From an uncultured Micrococcales bacterium (lineage in GTDB: Bacteria > Actinomycetota > Actinomycetes > Actinomycetales > Microbacteriaceae), in assembly GCA_913062975.1 (NCBI GenBank), contig CAJXZO010000001.1, positions 186,001-250,000 of the forward strand: a stretch of DNA of 64,000 nt, in the 5' to 3' direction. This document shows positions 45,424-56,468 of this stretch, piece after piece. Positions within the stretch are counted from its first letter, which is position 1. Every line of letters begins with the position of its first letter. The notes below the pieces were generated by a model. That model had not been told where the DNA came from and searched no databases. It saw only the letters and a program-made list of their open reading frames with translations. The translations under genes and the position numbers were made by a program.

Positions 45424-47673
45424 CTATTTAAGGACCCTGATGGGTGCAACTTTCACCATCAGTTTCTTAACCTGGCCATTATCAAATCTGATTTCAGCTG
45501 TTTGCCTTGGTGGGTTTCCGGTGACCTGAATTACCTCTCCTTCGCCAAAGCTGTCATGCACCAAACGGTCCCCGGCCACCAGCTCTAAATCATCGTTGTC
45601 CCGAACCTGAGAGGGTGAGGTGATAGCACCCTGCCAACTGCTGACTGGCTTTGATGCAGCACTTCTGCGCTCACCCACTGTGTCAATCAAATCCTCTGGG
45701 ATGTCAGTCAAAAAACTACTTGCCATCATTGAAGACTGAGATCCAAATAGGGTTCTCGTTAATGCACAACTGAGAACTAGTTTTTGCTTGGCCCTGGTCA
45801 TCCCCACATACATAAGCCTGCGTTCCTCGCTAAGCCCGCCCGGTTCCTCAAAAGCCCTGACGTGAGGCAGCGTTCCCTGCTCCAAACCGATTAGAAAAAC
45901 CACCGGATATTCCAAGCCCTTTGCGGTGTGCAGGGTCATCAGTGATACCGCACCAGACTCATCCTGTAACTCATCTTGAGCGCTTGCCAATGTCACATCA
46001 GCCAAGAAATCACTGAGTGAACCATCTGGGTTTTGAGCTTGGTAGTCATAAACCTGACCAATCAACGCATCCAGGTTTTCAACCCTTGCCTCATCTTGAG
46101 GATCTCTTGAATTTTCCAATTGGGTTTTGTATCCAGAACCACTAAGCACTTGCTCCAGAATCTTGGCAGGCGATTCAATCTCCAACTGATCTCGCATTTG
46201 ATTCATCAAAGTTGTGAATGCATTGATTGAATCAGTGAGCTTTGGCCCCAGGCCAAGTTCGGAAACATGCATCAGCGCCTGCTGGAAGCTGATTTCTTTA
46301 GACCTCGCCAACTGCGCAATCTTTAGCTCAGTCTTCGTCCCGACACCCCTGGCGGGGGTGTTCAGAATTCTTCTGCAGGCCTCATCGTCTCGGGGGTTAC
46401 TGATTGAAACCAAATAGGCAATGGCGTCTTTGATTTCTTTTCTTTCATAAAACTTCAACCCACCCAGCACCTGATAGGGAACTCTTTGGTTTTTCAACTC
46501 ATTCTCAATTGGCGGAGTCAAAGCGTTGGTTCGATACAAAACAGCGATATCGCTGTAATTGACTCCCTGCTCATGCAGTTCTGAAATTCGATCGACAACA
46601 AAGGCTGCCTCATTACGCTCGTCGTAGCCCGTGAAAAGTGTCAACAATTCTCCCGAACCCTCATCGGTCCAGAGATTTTTTGGGGGTCTATCGAAGTTTT
46701 GACTAATCACTGAATTCGCAGCACTCAAAATATTCTGCGTGGAGCGATAGTTCTGCTCAAGCAGGATCGTCTCAGCTCCTGGAAAGTCTTTTTCAAACTC
46801 AGTGATGTTTCTTATGTCAGCCCCACGGAATGAATAAATCGACTGATCTGAATCTCCAACAACGGTGAGTCCAACTGGAGGCAATAGCTCTCCGGTTTGG
46901 TTGTGGAAATTCTCGTAGCCTTCCGGCAAAGCCCTGGTCAACTCGCGAATCAATGCATACTGGGCGTGATTCGTGTCTTGATACTCATCAACCAGAATGT
47001 GCCTAAAGCGCTTTTGGTATTTTTGACGAATCTCCGGAAAAGCTCTCAGCAGTCCAACAGTTTGGGCTATCAGGTCATCAAAATCAAAGGCATTGTTTCG
47101 CTTGAGAGCCTCCGTGTATGCATAGTAAACATCTGCAATGACTCGGTTTCTGGGGTTTGATCTGTCTGCGGTTGATGCAAAGTCTTCAGCATCTTTCAAT
47201 TCGTTTTTCGCATTGGAAATCGCTGCCGCCACCTGCTGCGGCTTCAGATCAGTTTCCTCAACCCCTGCCTCTTTCAAAAGTCGCTTTATTAGTGCCCTGG
47301 AATCACTCGCGTCATAAACAGTGAAGTTTGAATCCTGACCAAGCTGTTCAGCTTCTCTTCTAAGGATCTGCAGACAAGCTGAGTGAAAAGTCTTTATCCA
47401 CATTCCCTCAGCGGTTTCACCAATAAGGCTTTCAACCCGATCTCGCATTTCTGACGCTGCTTTATTGGTGAAGGTTATGGAAAGAATCTGGGAGGGCCAG
47501 AGTTCTCTAGATTCCAAAAAATGAGCAATTCTGTGACTAAGCACACGTGTTTTACCACTACCCGCTCCAGCAACAATTAACAGAGCGCGTCCACGATATT
47601 GAACAGCTTTTTGCTGTTGGGGGTTTAGTCCAGCAAGCAAGTCCTCTGGGTTTGTGGAAGTAAGCGAAGTCAT
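45424..47673 (-). CDS. pcrA: UvrD/Rep-family DNA helicase, PcrA type
   Basis: 749 residues of superfamily 1A. Motif I is AGAGSGKT, motif Ia TFTNKAASEM, motif II DEYQDTN, motif III GDSDQSIYSFRGAD, motif IV ITEFEKDF..LEQNYRST, motif V TLHTAKGLEYP and motif VI YVGMTRAKQKL. A C-terminal tail (DRLVHDSFGEGEVIQV) is the small Tudor-like domain that contacts RNA polymerase in PcrA/UvrD. It unwinds DNA in repair and at transcription conflicts. It starts 12 bases after the gdpD gene. Confidence 0.95.
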   Translation of the reverse strand: MTSLTSTNPEDLLAGLNPQQQKAVQYRGRALLIVAGAGSGKTRVLSHRIAHFLESRELWPSQILSITFTNKAASEMRDRVESLIGETAEGMWIKTFHSACLQILRREAEQLGQDSNFTVYDASDSRALIKRLLKEAGVEETDLKPQQVAAAISNAKNELKDAEDFASTADRSNPRNRVIADVYYAYTEALKRNNAFDFDDLIAQTVGLLRAFPEIRQKYQKRFRHILVDEYQDTNHAQYALIRELTRALPEGYENFHNQTGELLPPVGLTVVGDSDQSIYSFRGADIRNITEFEKDFPGAETILLEQNYRSTQNILSAANSVISQNFDRPPKNLWTDEGSGELLTLFTGYDERNEAAFVVDRISELHEQGVNYSDIAVLYRTNALTPPIENELKNQRVPYQVLGGLKFYERKEIKDAIAYLVSISNPRDDEACRRILNTPARGVGTKTELKIAQLARSKEISFQQALMHVSELGLGPKLTDSINAFTTLMNQMRDQLEIESPAKILEQVLSGSGYKTQLENSRDPQDEARVENLDALIGQVYDYQAQNPDGSLSDFLADVTLASAQDELQDESGAVSLMTLHTAKGLEYPVVFLIGLEQGTLPHVRAFEEPGGLSEERRLMYVGMTRAKQKLVLSCALTRTLFGSQSSMMASSFLTDIPEDLIDTVGERRSAASKPVSSWQGAITSPSQVRDNDDLELVAGDRLVHDSFGEGEVIQVTGNPPRQTAEIRFDNGQVKKLMVKVAPIRVLK

Positions 47674-47685
47674 AGCTTGCCTAGC

Positions 47686-48585
47686 CTAGGTCCAACCCTT
47701 GACAAAGCTACGAAAGACATCTGGCTGGTCGGTAAAAACACCATCAAATCCAAGGTTTGCTAAAAATTCAAAATCCCTCGAAGCATCGATTGCCTGCTCA
47801 ATGCTTGCGGTGTAGGTGTAAACCAAGAGGCCTTTTTCCTGGGCCATGGATAAAACTTGGTTTTCAGAGATTTGCTCAAGATCATAATTTTGCAGAAACT
47901 GTGGCACTGCAAGTGAGATTCCATCGAAGTTATCTGCCACTGCATCTATAAACATCTGGATGTCATCAGGTGTTGTCGCAGGCTCAGCTAAAAACACATA
48001 ATTGGCAGTTGGCCCAATCAGCTCTTTGGCTCGGGTTAAGCCCCGCCAATCAAAACTCTCGATTGTGAATTGGTGATTCGCCTGTGGGTCCATCTGTGCA
48101 ATTTGAATTTCGCGTTGCAACATGCTCGGCAAATCAAGACCTATATCTAGAAAGTGATCGGGGTGCTTGAGCTCAATTACCAGGTGCCTGCCAAATAGCT
48201 CAGGTGTTGCCAATAAATCACCAAGGGTGGGAATCAGGTATTTTCCATCATGCTCAGCCGATTCAACCCGGTTTGGAAAACGCTCAATGGCTCTCAGTTC
48301 GAGAATCTCCCGTGAAGAGTAATCCTGTGAGAACCAGCCATGAAACTTCTCGCCATTAATGGTTTCTTCTCTCCTGCGGGATTCAAACTCAGGAAGTGCT
48401 GAGATGTTGGTTGTGGTGGATAGCTCTGGTTCGTGACGAATTATTAGTTGCTGGTCGCGTGTTGGAACAACATCAAACTCGACTGCATCGGCACCCATCT
48501 CAAAGGCCAATTGCATGGACTCAATTGTGTTTTCAGGTAAATATCCGCTTGCGCCACGATGGCCGATGACTTTCGTCACTCCCAT
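47686..48585 (-). CDS. Glycerophosphodiester phosphodiesterase
   Basis: 299 residues of the GDPD family. The active-site start is [13 protein letters not shown] with the metal ligands in EFDVVPTRD and the second catalytic histidine in IRHEPEL. It hydrolyses glycerophosphodiesters to glycerol 3-phosphate and alcohol. There is no signal peptide, so it is probably cytoplasmic. The start overlaps the guaA 3' end by 10 bases, and pcrA follows after 12 bases. Confidence 0.93.
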   Translation of the reverse strand: MGVTKVIGHRGASGYLPENTIESMQLAFEMGADAVEFDVVPTRDQQLIIRHEPELSTTTNISALPEFESRRREETINGEKFHGWFSQDYSSREILELRAIERFPNRVESAEHDGKYLIPTLGDLLATPELFGRHLVIELKHPDHFLDIGLDLPSMLQREIQIAQMDPQANHQFTIESFDWRGLTRAKELIGPTANYVFLAEPATTPDDIQMFIDAVADNFDGISLAVPQFLQNYDLEQISENQVLSMAQEKGLLVYTYTASIEQAIDASRDFEFLANLGFDGVFTDQPDVFRSFVKGWT

Positions 48586-50129
48586 TCAATGGTCCCCGGT
48601 GGTTTGCTAGTGATATCCAAAACAACCCGATTGACATCACTGACCTCATTGGTGATGCGATTAGAAATCTTGGCAAGCAATGCATAATCAAGCCTTGACC
48701 AATCAGCGGTCATTGCATCCTCGCTGCTCACTGGTCTCAAAACGATTGGGTGGCCATAGGTTCTGCCATCGCCCTGAACACCGACCGATCTAACATCGGC
48801 CAACAAAACAACTGGTGATTGCCAGATCTCCTCATCCAGTCCAGCAGCTGTCAGCTCGTCTCTCACGATTGCGTCTGCTTCGCGCAATAGATCCAGTCTT
48901 TCTGCCGTAACCTCACCAATGATTCTGATGCCAAGACCCGGACCGGGAAATGGTTGGCGATTGACAATTGGTTCTGGCAGACCAAGTTCTCTGCCAATTT
49001 CACGAACCTCGTCTTTGAATAAGGTTCTCAGAGGTTCGACCAGTTCAAACTGCAGATCCTCTGGAAGTCCACCTACGTTGTGGTGGCTTTTGATTCCAGC
49101 AGTTGCACCACCTCCAGATTCGACAACATCCGGATATAACGTCCCCTGCACCAAAAACTTGATTTGCTTATTCTGCTCATTGGCTTCGGCAATTAGCTCT
49201 CGCTCTGCCTGCTCAAAACTTCGGATAAATTCGCTACCAATGCTTTTTCTTTTTTGTTCTGGGTCGCTAACTCCAGCCAAGGCATCCAAAAACTGCTTCT
49301 CGGCATTTACGACCTTGAGCTTGATTCCAGTGGCTTCAACATAATCGCGTTCAACCTGCTCGGCCTCACCTTTTCGCAATAGCCCATGATCAACAAACAC
49401 CGCTGTCAACTGATCACCAACGGCTTTGTGAACCAAGGCTGCGGCAACTGCCGAATCAACACCACCACTAAGACCACAAATGACCTTTGAATCTCCGACC
49501 TGAGACTGAATCTTTTCAACCTGCTCAGCGATTACATCCCCCGATGACCAGTTGGCTTCCAATCCAGCCCCGTGATACAAAAAGTTTTCCAAAACTCTCT
49601 GACCAAACTCGCTGTGTTTCACTTCTGGGTGCCACTGAACACCAAATATTTGTCTTTCAACTGATTCGAAGGCCGCCACCGGAGTTGTCTCAGTTGAAGC
49701 TAGAACCTGAAAACCCTCAGGTGCTTTGGTCACCTGGTCACCATGGCTCATCCAGCAAATTTGATTAGGTTTTTGATCACTGAGTAGCACACCAGGTTCA
49801 CTTAGGGTCAACTGAGTTGAGCCATACTCGCGCTTTCCTGAGTTATCGACAACTCCACCGAGGGCGTGCGCCAAGGTTTGAAATCCATAACAAATGCCTA
49901 AAATCGGAATCCCAAGTTCGAGAATCTGAAGATCCATCGAAGGCGAACCATCTTCATAAACACTTGATGGGCCACCACTTAGAATCAAAGCGGATGGGTT
50001 TTTCAGCATCAGATCTGCAGCTGAGATGTTGTGCGGGGCAATCTCAGAATAAATATTCGCCTCGCGAACTCGCCGGGCAATCAACTGAGCATACTGAGCA
50101 CCGAAGTCAATAACTATTACAGGTCTGAT
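48576..50129 (-). CDS. guaA: GMP synthase (glutamine-hydrolysing), apparent non-AUG start
   Basis: 517 residues if read from the codon at 50127-50129. The N-terminus needed by the family ([19 protein letters not shown]) is encoded in frame, but the only ATG/GTG/TTG ahead of IARR is the TTG at 50082-50084, which would remove the first beta strand. The position expected for the start reads ATC, with AAAGGG upstream. The rest is normal: glutaminase Cys in GICYGF, WHPEVKH, the ATP pyrophosphatase loop GLSGGVDSA and the end KPPGTIEWE. It aminates XMP to GMP and belongs with guaB upstream. Either ATC (or nearby ATT/ATA) serves as start or the base at 50127 is mutated or misread. Confidence 0.9.
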   Translation of the reverse strand: MRPVIVIDFGAQYAQLIARRVREANIYSEIAPHNISAADLMLKNPSALILSGGPSSVYEDGSPSMDLQILELGIPILGICYGFQTLAHALGGVVDNSGKREYGSTQLTLSEPGVLLSDQKPNQICWMSHGDQVTKAPEGFQVLASTETTPVAAFESVERQIFGVQWHPEVKHSEFGQRVLENFLYHGAGLEANWSSGDVIAEQVEKIQSQVGDSKVICGLSGGVDSAVAAALVHKAVGDQLTAVFVDHGLLRKGEAEQVERDYVEATGIKLKVVNAEKQFLDALAGVSDPEQKRKSIGSEFIRSFEQAERELIAEANEQNKQIKFLVQGTLYPDVVESGGGATAGIKSHHNVGGLPEDLQFELVEPLRTLFKDEVREIGRELGLPEPIVNRQPFPGPGLGIRIIGEVTAERLDLLREADAIVRDELTAAGLDEEIWQSPVVLLADVRSVGVQGDGRTYGHPIVLRPVSSEDAMTADWSRLDYALLAKISNRITNEVSDVNRVVLDITSKPPGTIEWE

Positions 50130-50566
50130 GATGCTGCCCTTTCAATCTCTGCAATCTCTTGTTTGGCAACCTTCGCATACCTTGCCTCTGTCCAAAAGCT
50201 CAGGAGAGGCACGATGCCACCAAGGGCAATCAACATAAATCTCCAAATGCTCCAGCGAAGCAATGTCCACATCCTGAAATCTACAAATAAATACAAAACA
50301 TATAGCCAACCGTGAACAATCAAAATAATTACCGTCAGGTTGAAACCCTCCAACGGCAGTCCATTGCCCTCATAGCCATAGTTTTCGAAGGTGATGAAAC
50401 CATTGGGGCCCAATAACCAAAGGTCGTAGCCCAAAAATGGAAGCCTTCTGATTCCCCAGGTGATCATCAAAAGAATCAGAAAGATTCCGGTGATATAACT
50501 GGAAACCTTGAACAGTTTCAGAGTGGATCTAATCTGGGGCAGGCGCGAGGCAGGAATTTTTGGCAC
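50117..50566 (-). CDS. DUF3817 family membrane protein
   Basis: 149 residues with about three membrane helices (roughly 18-38, 75-97, 105-125) and a charged, probably cytoplasmic C-terminal tail. The pattern [16 protein letters not shown] and [10 protein letters not shown] matches DUF3817 proteins, commonly placed by guaA/guaB in Actinobacteria. The function is unknown. Its last codons overlap the start region of guaA; a G at 50127 would end it two codons earlier with an ATGA overlap, which is the usual junction style here. Confidence 0.88.
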   Translation of the reverse strand: MPKIPASRLPQIRSTLKLFKVSSYITGIFLILLMITWGIRRLPFLGYDLWLLGPNGFITFENYGYEGNGLPLEGFNLTVIILIVHGWLYVLYLFVDFRMWTLLRWSIWRFMLIALGGIVPLLSFWTEARYAKVAKQEIAEIERAASSDL

Positions 50567-50570
50567 GTGA

Positions 50571-51347
50571 CTAGTCTAAATCGGCTAGCGCTTCGATTTC
50601 TCGCATGCGCTCATCTGAGACCAATCTGAACCAAAAATACAAAGCAAACAAAGCAAAGATTATCCACTCAATGGCATAGAAAGCAGTCAGCCAGTTGATC
50701 TCCACTCGTTCATCCTGGATGTCAATCTTGATCATGTCTAACTGAGCCGGAACGGGACCCTGTTGAACAATCACAAAAGTGGGCAAATGAGGAGTGGGTT
50801 CATCGAAATACAGATTCACTAGCTGCGCCAGCGACAACGAAGAAACCACATTGCCATCCAAAACGCCCGGCGCCTCCGTGGGCTCTAGGTAACCAATGAT
50901 GTTCTCTGGCTCTGACTGGCGATTTTCAAGTGATTCAGCAACTGACTGAATCTGTTCAAGGTCTTCACTGAACCCTAGAGCCAAAGTCAATGACTGTGGT
51001 TGACCATCAAACTCGAGGTAGCTATTTGCAATCAACCAATATCCAGGAATCAACTCTGGGTCCATAAACTGCTTTCTATTGGAAACGATATACAACTCTG
51101 AATAATCAACGGTTGCCTCAAACTCAACCAAACGATCCAAGGAATCCTGTCTTGGGGGTTGAGCTGGTATCACCAGTTGCTCAATAGGAACCTCGGGTAG
51201 TTCCGCCTCTGCAATACCAACGGTGTTGAAGGTTCTCTCCAGCTGCCATTGAGCAAGTCCTGCGAAGCCCGCCGCCACCAGCAGCATCGCAAACAACACC
51301 GCTATCCACTTGGGACGCTTGGCGATGCCTAACCAGCTGGGCTTCAC
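50571..51347 (-). CDS. SURF1-family cytochrome oxidase assembly protein
   Basis: 258 residues with the SURF1 architecture: an N-terminal helix (about 15-33) ending in the motif GLAQWQLER, an extracytoplasmic domain, and a C-terminal helix (about 222-243) followed by a charged tail. It assists assembly of haem-copper oxidase. The start overlaps guaB3 by 4 bases, and DUF3817 follows after 4 bases. Confidence 0.88.
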   Translation of the reverse strand: MKPSWLGIAKRPKWIAVLFAMLLVAAGFAGLAQWQLERTFNTVGIAEAELPEVPIEQLVIPAQPPRQDSLDRLVEFEATVDYSELYIVSNRKQFMDPELIPGYWLIANSYLEFDGQPQSLTLALGFSEDLEQIQSVAESLENRQSEPENIIGYLEPTEAPGVLDGNVVSSLSLAQLVNLYFDEPTPHLPTFVIVQQGPVPAQLDMIKIDIQDERVEINWLTAFYAIEWIIFALFALYFWFRLVSDERMREIEALADLD

Positions 51348-52465
51348 TGTGCTCGGTAGGGGCTAATGACTACATCGACTTTTTGGAACTCCTTGAGATC
51401 TGTGTAACCAGTGGTTGCCATTGCTCTGCGAAGTGCGCCCATCAAATTCGATGTTCCAAAAGCATCGTTGGCCGGTCCAGTCAAAACTTGCTCCAAAGTC
51501 CCGTTTTCCCCAACGTGAACTCTGTGACCTCTTGGCAGGTTTGGATTAACGGCCTCTTGACCCCAGTGGTAGCCAGCACCTGGAGCATCACTGGCTTTAG
51601 CTAGAGCACTTCCCAACATCACTGCATCCGCCCCACAGGCAATTGCTTTCACAATGTCACCACTTGTTCCCAAACCACCGTCAGCAATCACGTGAACATA
51701 ACGCCCACCAGATTCATCCATGTAGTCACGTCTCGCGGCCGCGATGTCTGCAACTGCTGAAGCCATTGGCGCATGGATTCCCAAAATCTGTCTGGTTGAG
51801 CTTGCAGCACCTCCACCAAAACCAACCAAAACCCCGGCAGCTCCGGTGCGCATTAGGTGCATGGCAGCCTGATAGGTGGCCGCACCTCCAACAATTACTG
51901 GCACATCAAGCTCATAAATAAACTTTTTCAAATTCAATGACTCAGAGTTTTCACTCACGTGCTCGGCACTAACAGTTGTTCCACGAATAACAAAAATGTC
52001 AACACCGGCATTCAAAACTGTTTCGTGAAACTCAGCTGTGCGATGAGGACTCAGTGATCCCGCAACCGGAACTCCAGCATCTCGAATCTCACTCAAACGC
52101 TGCTTGATTAGCTCTGGCTTTATCGGTTCCGAATAAATTCTTTGCAAAACCTCATTGGCACTCTGCTCACCGGAGGCAATAATCTCCTCATACTGCTGGG
52201 CTGGGTCTTCATACCTCGTCCACAAACCCTCTAAATCCAAAACCCCCAGGCCGCCAAGCTTGCCAATGGCGATCGCTTGTGCTGGTGACATCGCTGAGTC
52301 CATGGGAGCAGCTATCACCGGCAGTTCAAATTTGAAGGCGTCGATACTCCAGTTAATGTTCACATCCTCGCTGTCACGAGTTCTGCGAGTTGGAACGATC
52401 GCTAAGTCATCAAATGAATAACTGCGGGTCGCTCTTTTTGATTGCCCTATTTCAATTTCGGCCAT
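51344..52465 (-). CDS. guaB3: GuaB3 family IMP dehydrogenase-related protein
   Basis: 373 residues with the IMPDH barrel but no CBS domains. It begins with SYSFDDLAIVPTRRTRD and contains PVIAAPMDSAMSP and VGFGGGAASSTRQILG in place of the IMPDH loop with the catalytic GSICTTR. This matches the actinobacterial GuaB3 group, related to IMPDH/GMP reductase but of debated activity. It lies 6 bases downstream of guaB. Confidence 0.93.
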   Translation of the reverse strand: MAEIEIGQSKRATRSYSFDDLAIVPTRRTRDSEDVNINWSIDAFKFELPVIAAPMDSAMSPAQAIAIGKLGGLGVLDLEGLWTRYEDPAQQYEEIIASGEQSANEVLQRIYSEPIKPELIKQRLSEIRDAGVPVAGSLSPHRTAEFHETVLNAGVDIFVIRGTTVSAEHVSENSESLNLKKFIYELDVPVIVGGAATYQAAMHLMRTGAAGVLVGFGGGAASSTRQILGIHAPMASAVADIAAARRDYMDESGGRYVHVIADGGLGTSGDIVKAIACGADAVMLGSALAKASDAPGAGYHWGQEAVNPNLPRGHRVHVGENGTLEQVLTGPANDAFGTSNLMGALRRAMATTGYTDLKEFQKVDVVISPYRAQ

Positions 52466-52471
52466 TTTTCC

Positions 52472-53977
<1,506 letters not shown>

Positions 53978-54105
53978 CTACTCGCGCTTTCAAATCCTGT
54001 AACCCAATCCTAACTGCTCGCCAAAGGTATCGAGCGAGTAACTAATTGCCCAGAAATGTTTGTTTGGGTGGAAAACAAGTGTATTTTTGTTATACGCATT
54101 TTGGG

Positions 54106-54195
54106 ATGACCACTCTCTCAGAACACGAAGGGAGTGGTCTTTTCACTGACAGGCGAAAGTCGAATCCGAATAGGAGCCTCGGTGCAACTGAGTAA
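54106..54195 (+). CDS. Possible leader ORF ahead of livH
   Basis: A 29-codon frame from ATG 54106 to TAA 54195, in a different frame from livH and overlapping its start by 14 bases. The frame begins a few bases after a TATACG box (54091-54096) and runs straight through the hairpin at 54108-54139. It is not rich in Leu, Ile or Val codons, so classic attenuation by those amino acids is not indicated. Translation could melt the hairpin and couple to livH. Confidence 0.3.
   Translation: MTTLSEHEGSGLFTDRRKSNPNRSLGATE
54108..54139 (+). promoter_or_regulatory. Hairpin with T-run in the livH leader (attenuator candidate)
   Basis: GACCACTC (54108-54115) pairs with GAGTGGTC (54132-54139), loop of 16 bases, followed by TTTTC. 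The upstream gene guaB runs the other way, so this hairpin sits within the livH leader rather than at the end of a gene. Confidence 0.5.
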
Positions 54196-55474
54196 AACTG
54201 GAAAGAGAACGATCAGTGCCATAGCAGCAGTGTTCGCAGCAATGATGCTACTACTAGCACTTCCTGTGTCCGCGACTGCAGACGAAGTGGGAGCTGAATT
54301 TGAGAATCAGATTATTGGCAACGTTCGAGTTGCTGGCGAACCGGTAGAGGGGGCCAAAGTTTCAGTGACAGGTAACGGTTACTCTGTCTCTACGGTCTCT
54401 GATGAAGAGGGAAAATGGTCGGTTGGTGTCCCGGTCGTTGGAGTCTACGAAGTCGCTATCGATCGCACCACTATTCCGGAGGAGGCTCCAATTGAAGAGT
54501 TCGGACCTCTAACGCGGCAAGTCGAGTTTGATCTGACGAGCACTGTTATCGCCAACTACTATTTTGGCGAAGCAGAGAGGGAAGAGGTCGGAATACTTGC
54601 ACAATTCCTCACGCGCTTGGTTTACGGCATCAATTTTGGACTAATGCTTGCTCTTGCGAGCGTAGGCTTATCTTTGGTCTTCGGTACGACTAAGCTGTCG
54701 AATTTTGCACATGCTGAAATGGTGACATTTGGTGCCGTCATCGCCCTCTTCTTGTCAAGCCTTAACATCAACCCTTTCCTAGCAATACTGTTGGCCGTGT
54801 TAGCCAGCGGCGCTGGTGGACTAGCCCAGGACGTAGTGATCTGGCGACCGCTCAGACGAAAGGGGCTCGGAATTGTCCAGTTAATGATTGTTTCGATTGG
54901 CTTAGCCTTGACCCTGCGGTATATTTTCCAGTTTTTCATCGGCGGAAGCACGAGCCAGCTTCCAAGCTTGGGTGGTGAAACATTCAATTTTTTCGGAACT
55001 CTCACCCTCTCAACCACTGATATCGCCTCTATGGCTATTTCGATCGCTGTTCTCATAAGCTTCGCGCTTTGGTTGACGATGACAAAGACAGGTAAGGCGA
55101 CTAGGGCAATCAGTGACAACGTAGACCTTGCCGCCGCCAGCGGTATAGATGTTGACCGAGTAGTTCGATATGTCTGGGTCGCAGCCAGTGCACTTGCTGG
55201 ACTCGGCGGCATTCTTTGGGCCTACTTCCGTCCAGGAATCAAGTGGGACATGGGAGAAAAGATTTTGCTTCTAATTTTCGCAGCAGTGGTGCTGGGTGGC
55301 TTAGGGACAGCTTTTGGGGCTCTCATTGGGGCTCTAATCGTTGGCATTATGGTTGAAACCTCCACTCTGATCTTGGCTCCCGACATCAAGTATGTCGGTG
55401 CACTCATAGTGCTCATTGGAGTCTTGTTGGTGAAACCAACTGGTTTGTTGGGATCGAAAGAGCGAATAGGTTAG
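54182..55474 (+). CDS. livH: Branched-chain amino-acid ABC permease LivH with N-terminal extracytoplasmic domain
   Basis: 430 residues from GTG 54182, which has AGGAG 5 bases upstream; the frame is open to 54134 without support. Residues 1-35 form a signal/anchor helix ending near VSATADE. A beta-rich domain (about 40-135) with VRVAGEPVEGAKVSVTG follows, like carboxypeptidase-regulatory or CNA-B modules. The LivH membrane domain runs from about 145 to the end, with ALASVGLSLVFGTTKLSNFAHAE at its start. The permease part alone has normal LivH length. The added domain should lie outside the cell and could contact the binding protein; I do not know its frequency in the family. A 10-base gap leads to livM. 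Confidence 0.88.
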   Translation: MQLSKTGKRTISAIAAVFAAMMLLLALPVSATADEVGAEFENQIIGNVRVAGEPVEGAKVSVTGNGYSVSTVSDEEGKWSVGVPVVGVYEVAIDRTTIPEEAPIEEFGPLTRQVEFDLTSTVIANYYFGEAEREEVGILAQFLTRLVYGINFGLMLALASVGLSLVFGTTKLSNFAHAEMVTFGAVIALFLSSLNINPFLAILLAVLASGAGGLAQDVVIWRPLRRKGLGIVQLMIVSIGLALTLRYIFQFFIGGSTSQLPSLGGETFNFFGTLTLSTTDIASMAISIAVLISFALWLTMTKTGKATRAISDNVDLAAASGIDVDRVVRYVWVAASALAGLGGILWAYFRPGIKWDMGEKILLLIFAAVVLGGLGTAFGALIGALIVGIMVETSTLILAPDIKYVGALIVLIGVLLVKPTGLLGSKERIG

Positions 55475-55484
55475 GAAGGCTGAA

Positions 55485-56468
55485 ATGGACTGGATACAGA
55501 TACTTTCAAACACCGCTGAATCAATACTGAGCCCGGTGACATTTGCTTTCGTATTGGCAAGCCTCGGCCTTGCACTGCACTTCGGTTTCGCGGGCCTGCT
55601 GAACTTCGGTATTGCCGGGTTTATGGCAATTGGTGCCTACGGCTACGCACTGAGCATCCTGCGCTTCGGATTTCCCTGGTGGGCCGGAATCCTCGTGAGC
55701 ATAGCAGCTGCGATAGTCTTTGCGATTCTGTTGGGCGCCCCAACCCTTAGACTGCGAGGAGATTACCTTGCTATCGTAACCATTGCGGCTGCTGAAATTG
55801 CGCGCTTGTTATTCCTAACCAACACATTTGATGACTTCACTGGAAGCGCCAGCGGTTTGTTTGGGTATCACAATAGCTTCAGAGAGGCTAATCCGCTTCC
55901 GGATGGATTTTATGGTTTAGGGCCATTTTCCTACTCGTCAACAGACTGGTGGGTGAGGATTGTTGGCCTCTCACTCCTAATCGTGGTCATCTGGTTGCTG
56001 TGGGCACTGACAAGAAGCCCTTGGGGTCGAGTCCTCAAAGGTATTCGTGAGGACGAGGACGCTGTTAAGGCACTTGGCAAGAACGTATATGCCTACAAAA
56101 TGCAGGCGCTTATAATTGGTGGCGTTTTTGGAGCACTGGGCGGCGTAGTGTATGCCTTACCAAGCGCCATCAACCCAACCGTCTATGTCACGTCACTGAC
56201 CTTCTTTATTTGGACAGCACTTCTGCTGGGGGGAGCTGCAACCGTGTTTGGTCCTGTTCTTGGATCAATCATCTTCTGGGTACTTCAGGCGTTTTTGACA
56301 AATGTTTTGCCAGCGCTTACTCAGGATGGGGCAATCTTGGAAGGACTAACAAGTCAGCAGGGATCAACTTTGAGATTCATCCTTGTGGGAATTGGTTTGA
56401 TGTTGATTGTTATCTACAGACCTCAAGGTATTCGCGGAGACAAGAGGGAGTTGACCTTTGTCAAATAA
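55485..56468 (+). CDS. livM: Branched-chain amino-acid ABC permease LivM
   Basis: 327 residues, multi-spanning, with LALHFGFAGLLNFGIAGFMAIGAYGYA near residue 30 and the ATPase-contacting loop GRVLKGIREDEDAVKALGKN near 190, both typical of LivM. It pairs with LivH. Its end overlaps the livG start by 11 bases. Confidence 0.92.
   Translation: MDWIQILSNTAESILSPVTFAFVLASLGLALHFGFAGLLNFGIAGFMAIGAYGYALSILRFGFPWWAGILVSIAAAIVFAILLGAPTLRLRGDYLAIVTIAAAEIARLLFLTNTFDDFTGSASGLFGYHNSFREANPLPDGFYGLGPFSYSSTDWWVRIVGLSLLIVVIWLLWALTRSPWGRVLKGIREDEDAVKALGKNVYAYKMQALIIGGVFGALGGVVYALPSAINPTVYVTSLTFFIWTALLLGGAATVFGPVLGSIIFWVLQAFLTNVLPALTQDGAILEGLTSQQGSTLRFILVGIGLMLIVIYRPQGIRGDKRELTFVK

Noticed and set aside
50031-50315. 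94-codon plus-strand frame across the guaA start
   Set aside because: Antisense to guaA and DUF3817 with no ribosome binding site; not needed to explain the missing start codon.
54622-55212. 196-codon minus-strand frame
   Set aside because: Antisense shadow of livH; no domain or start signal.
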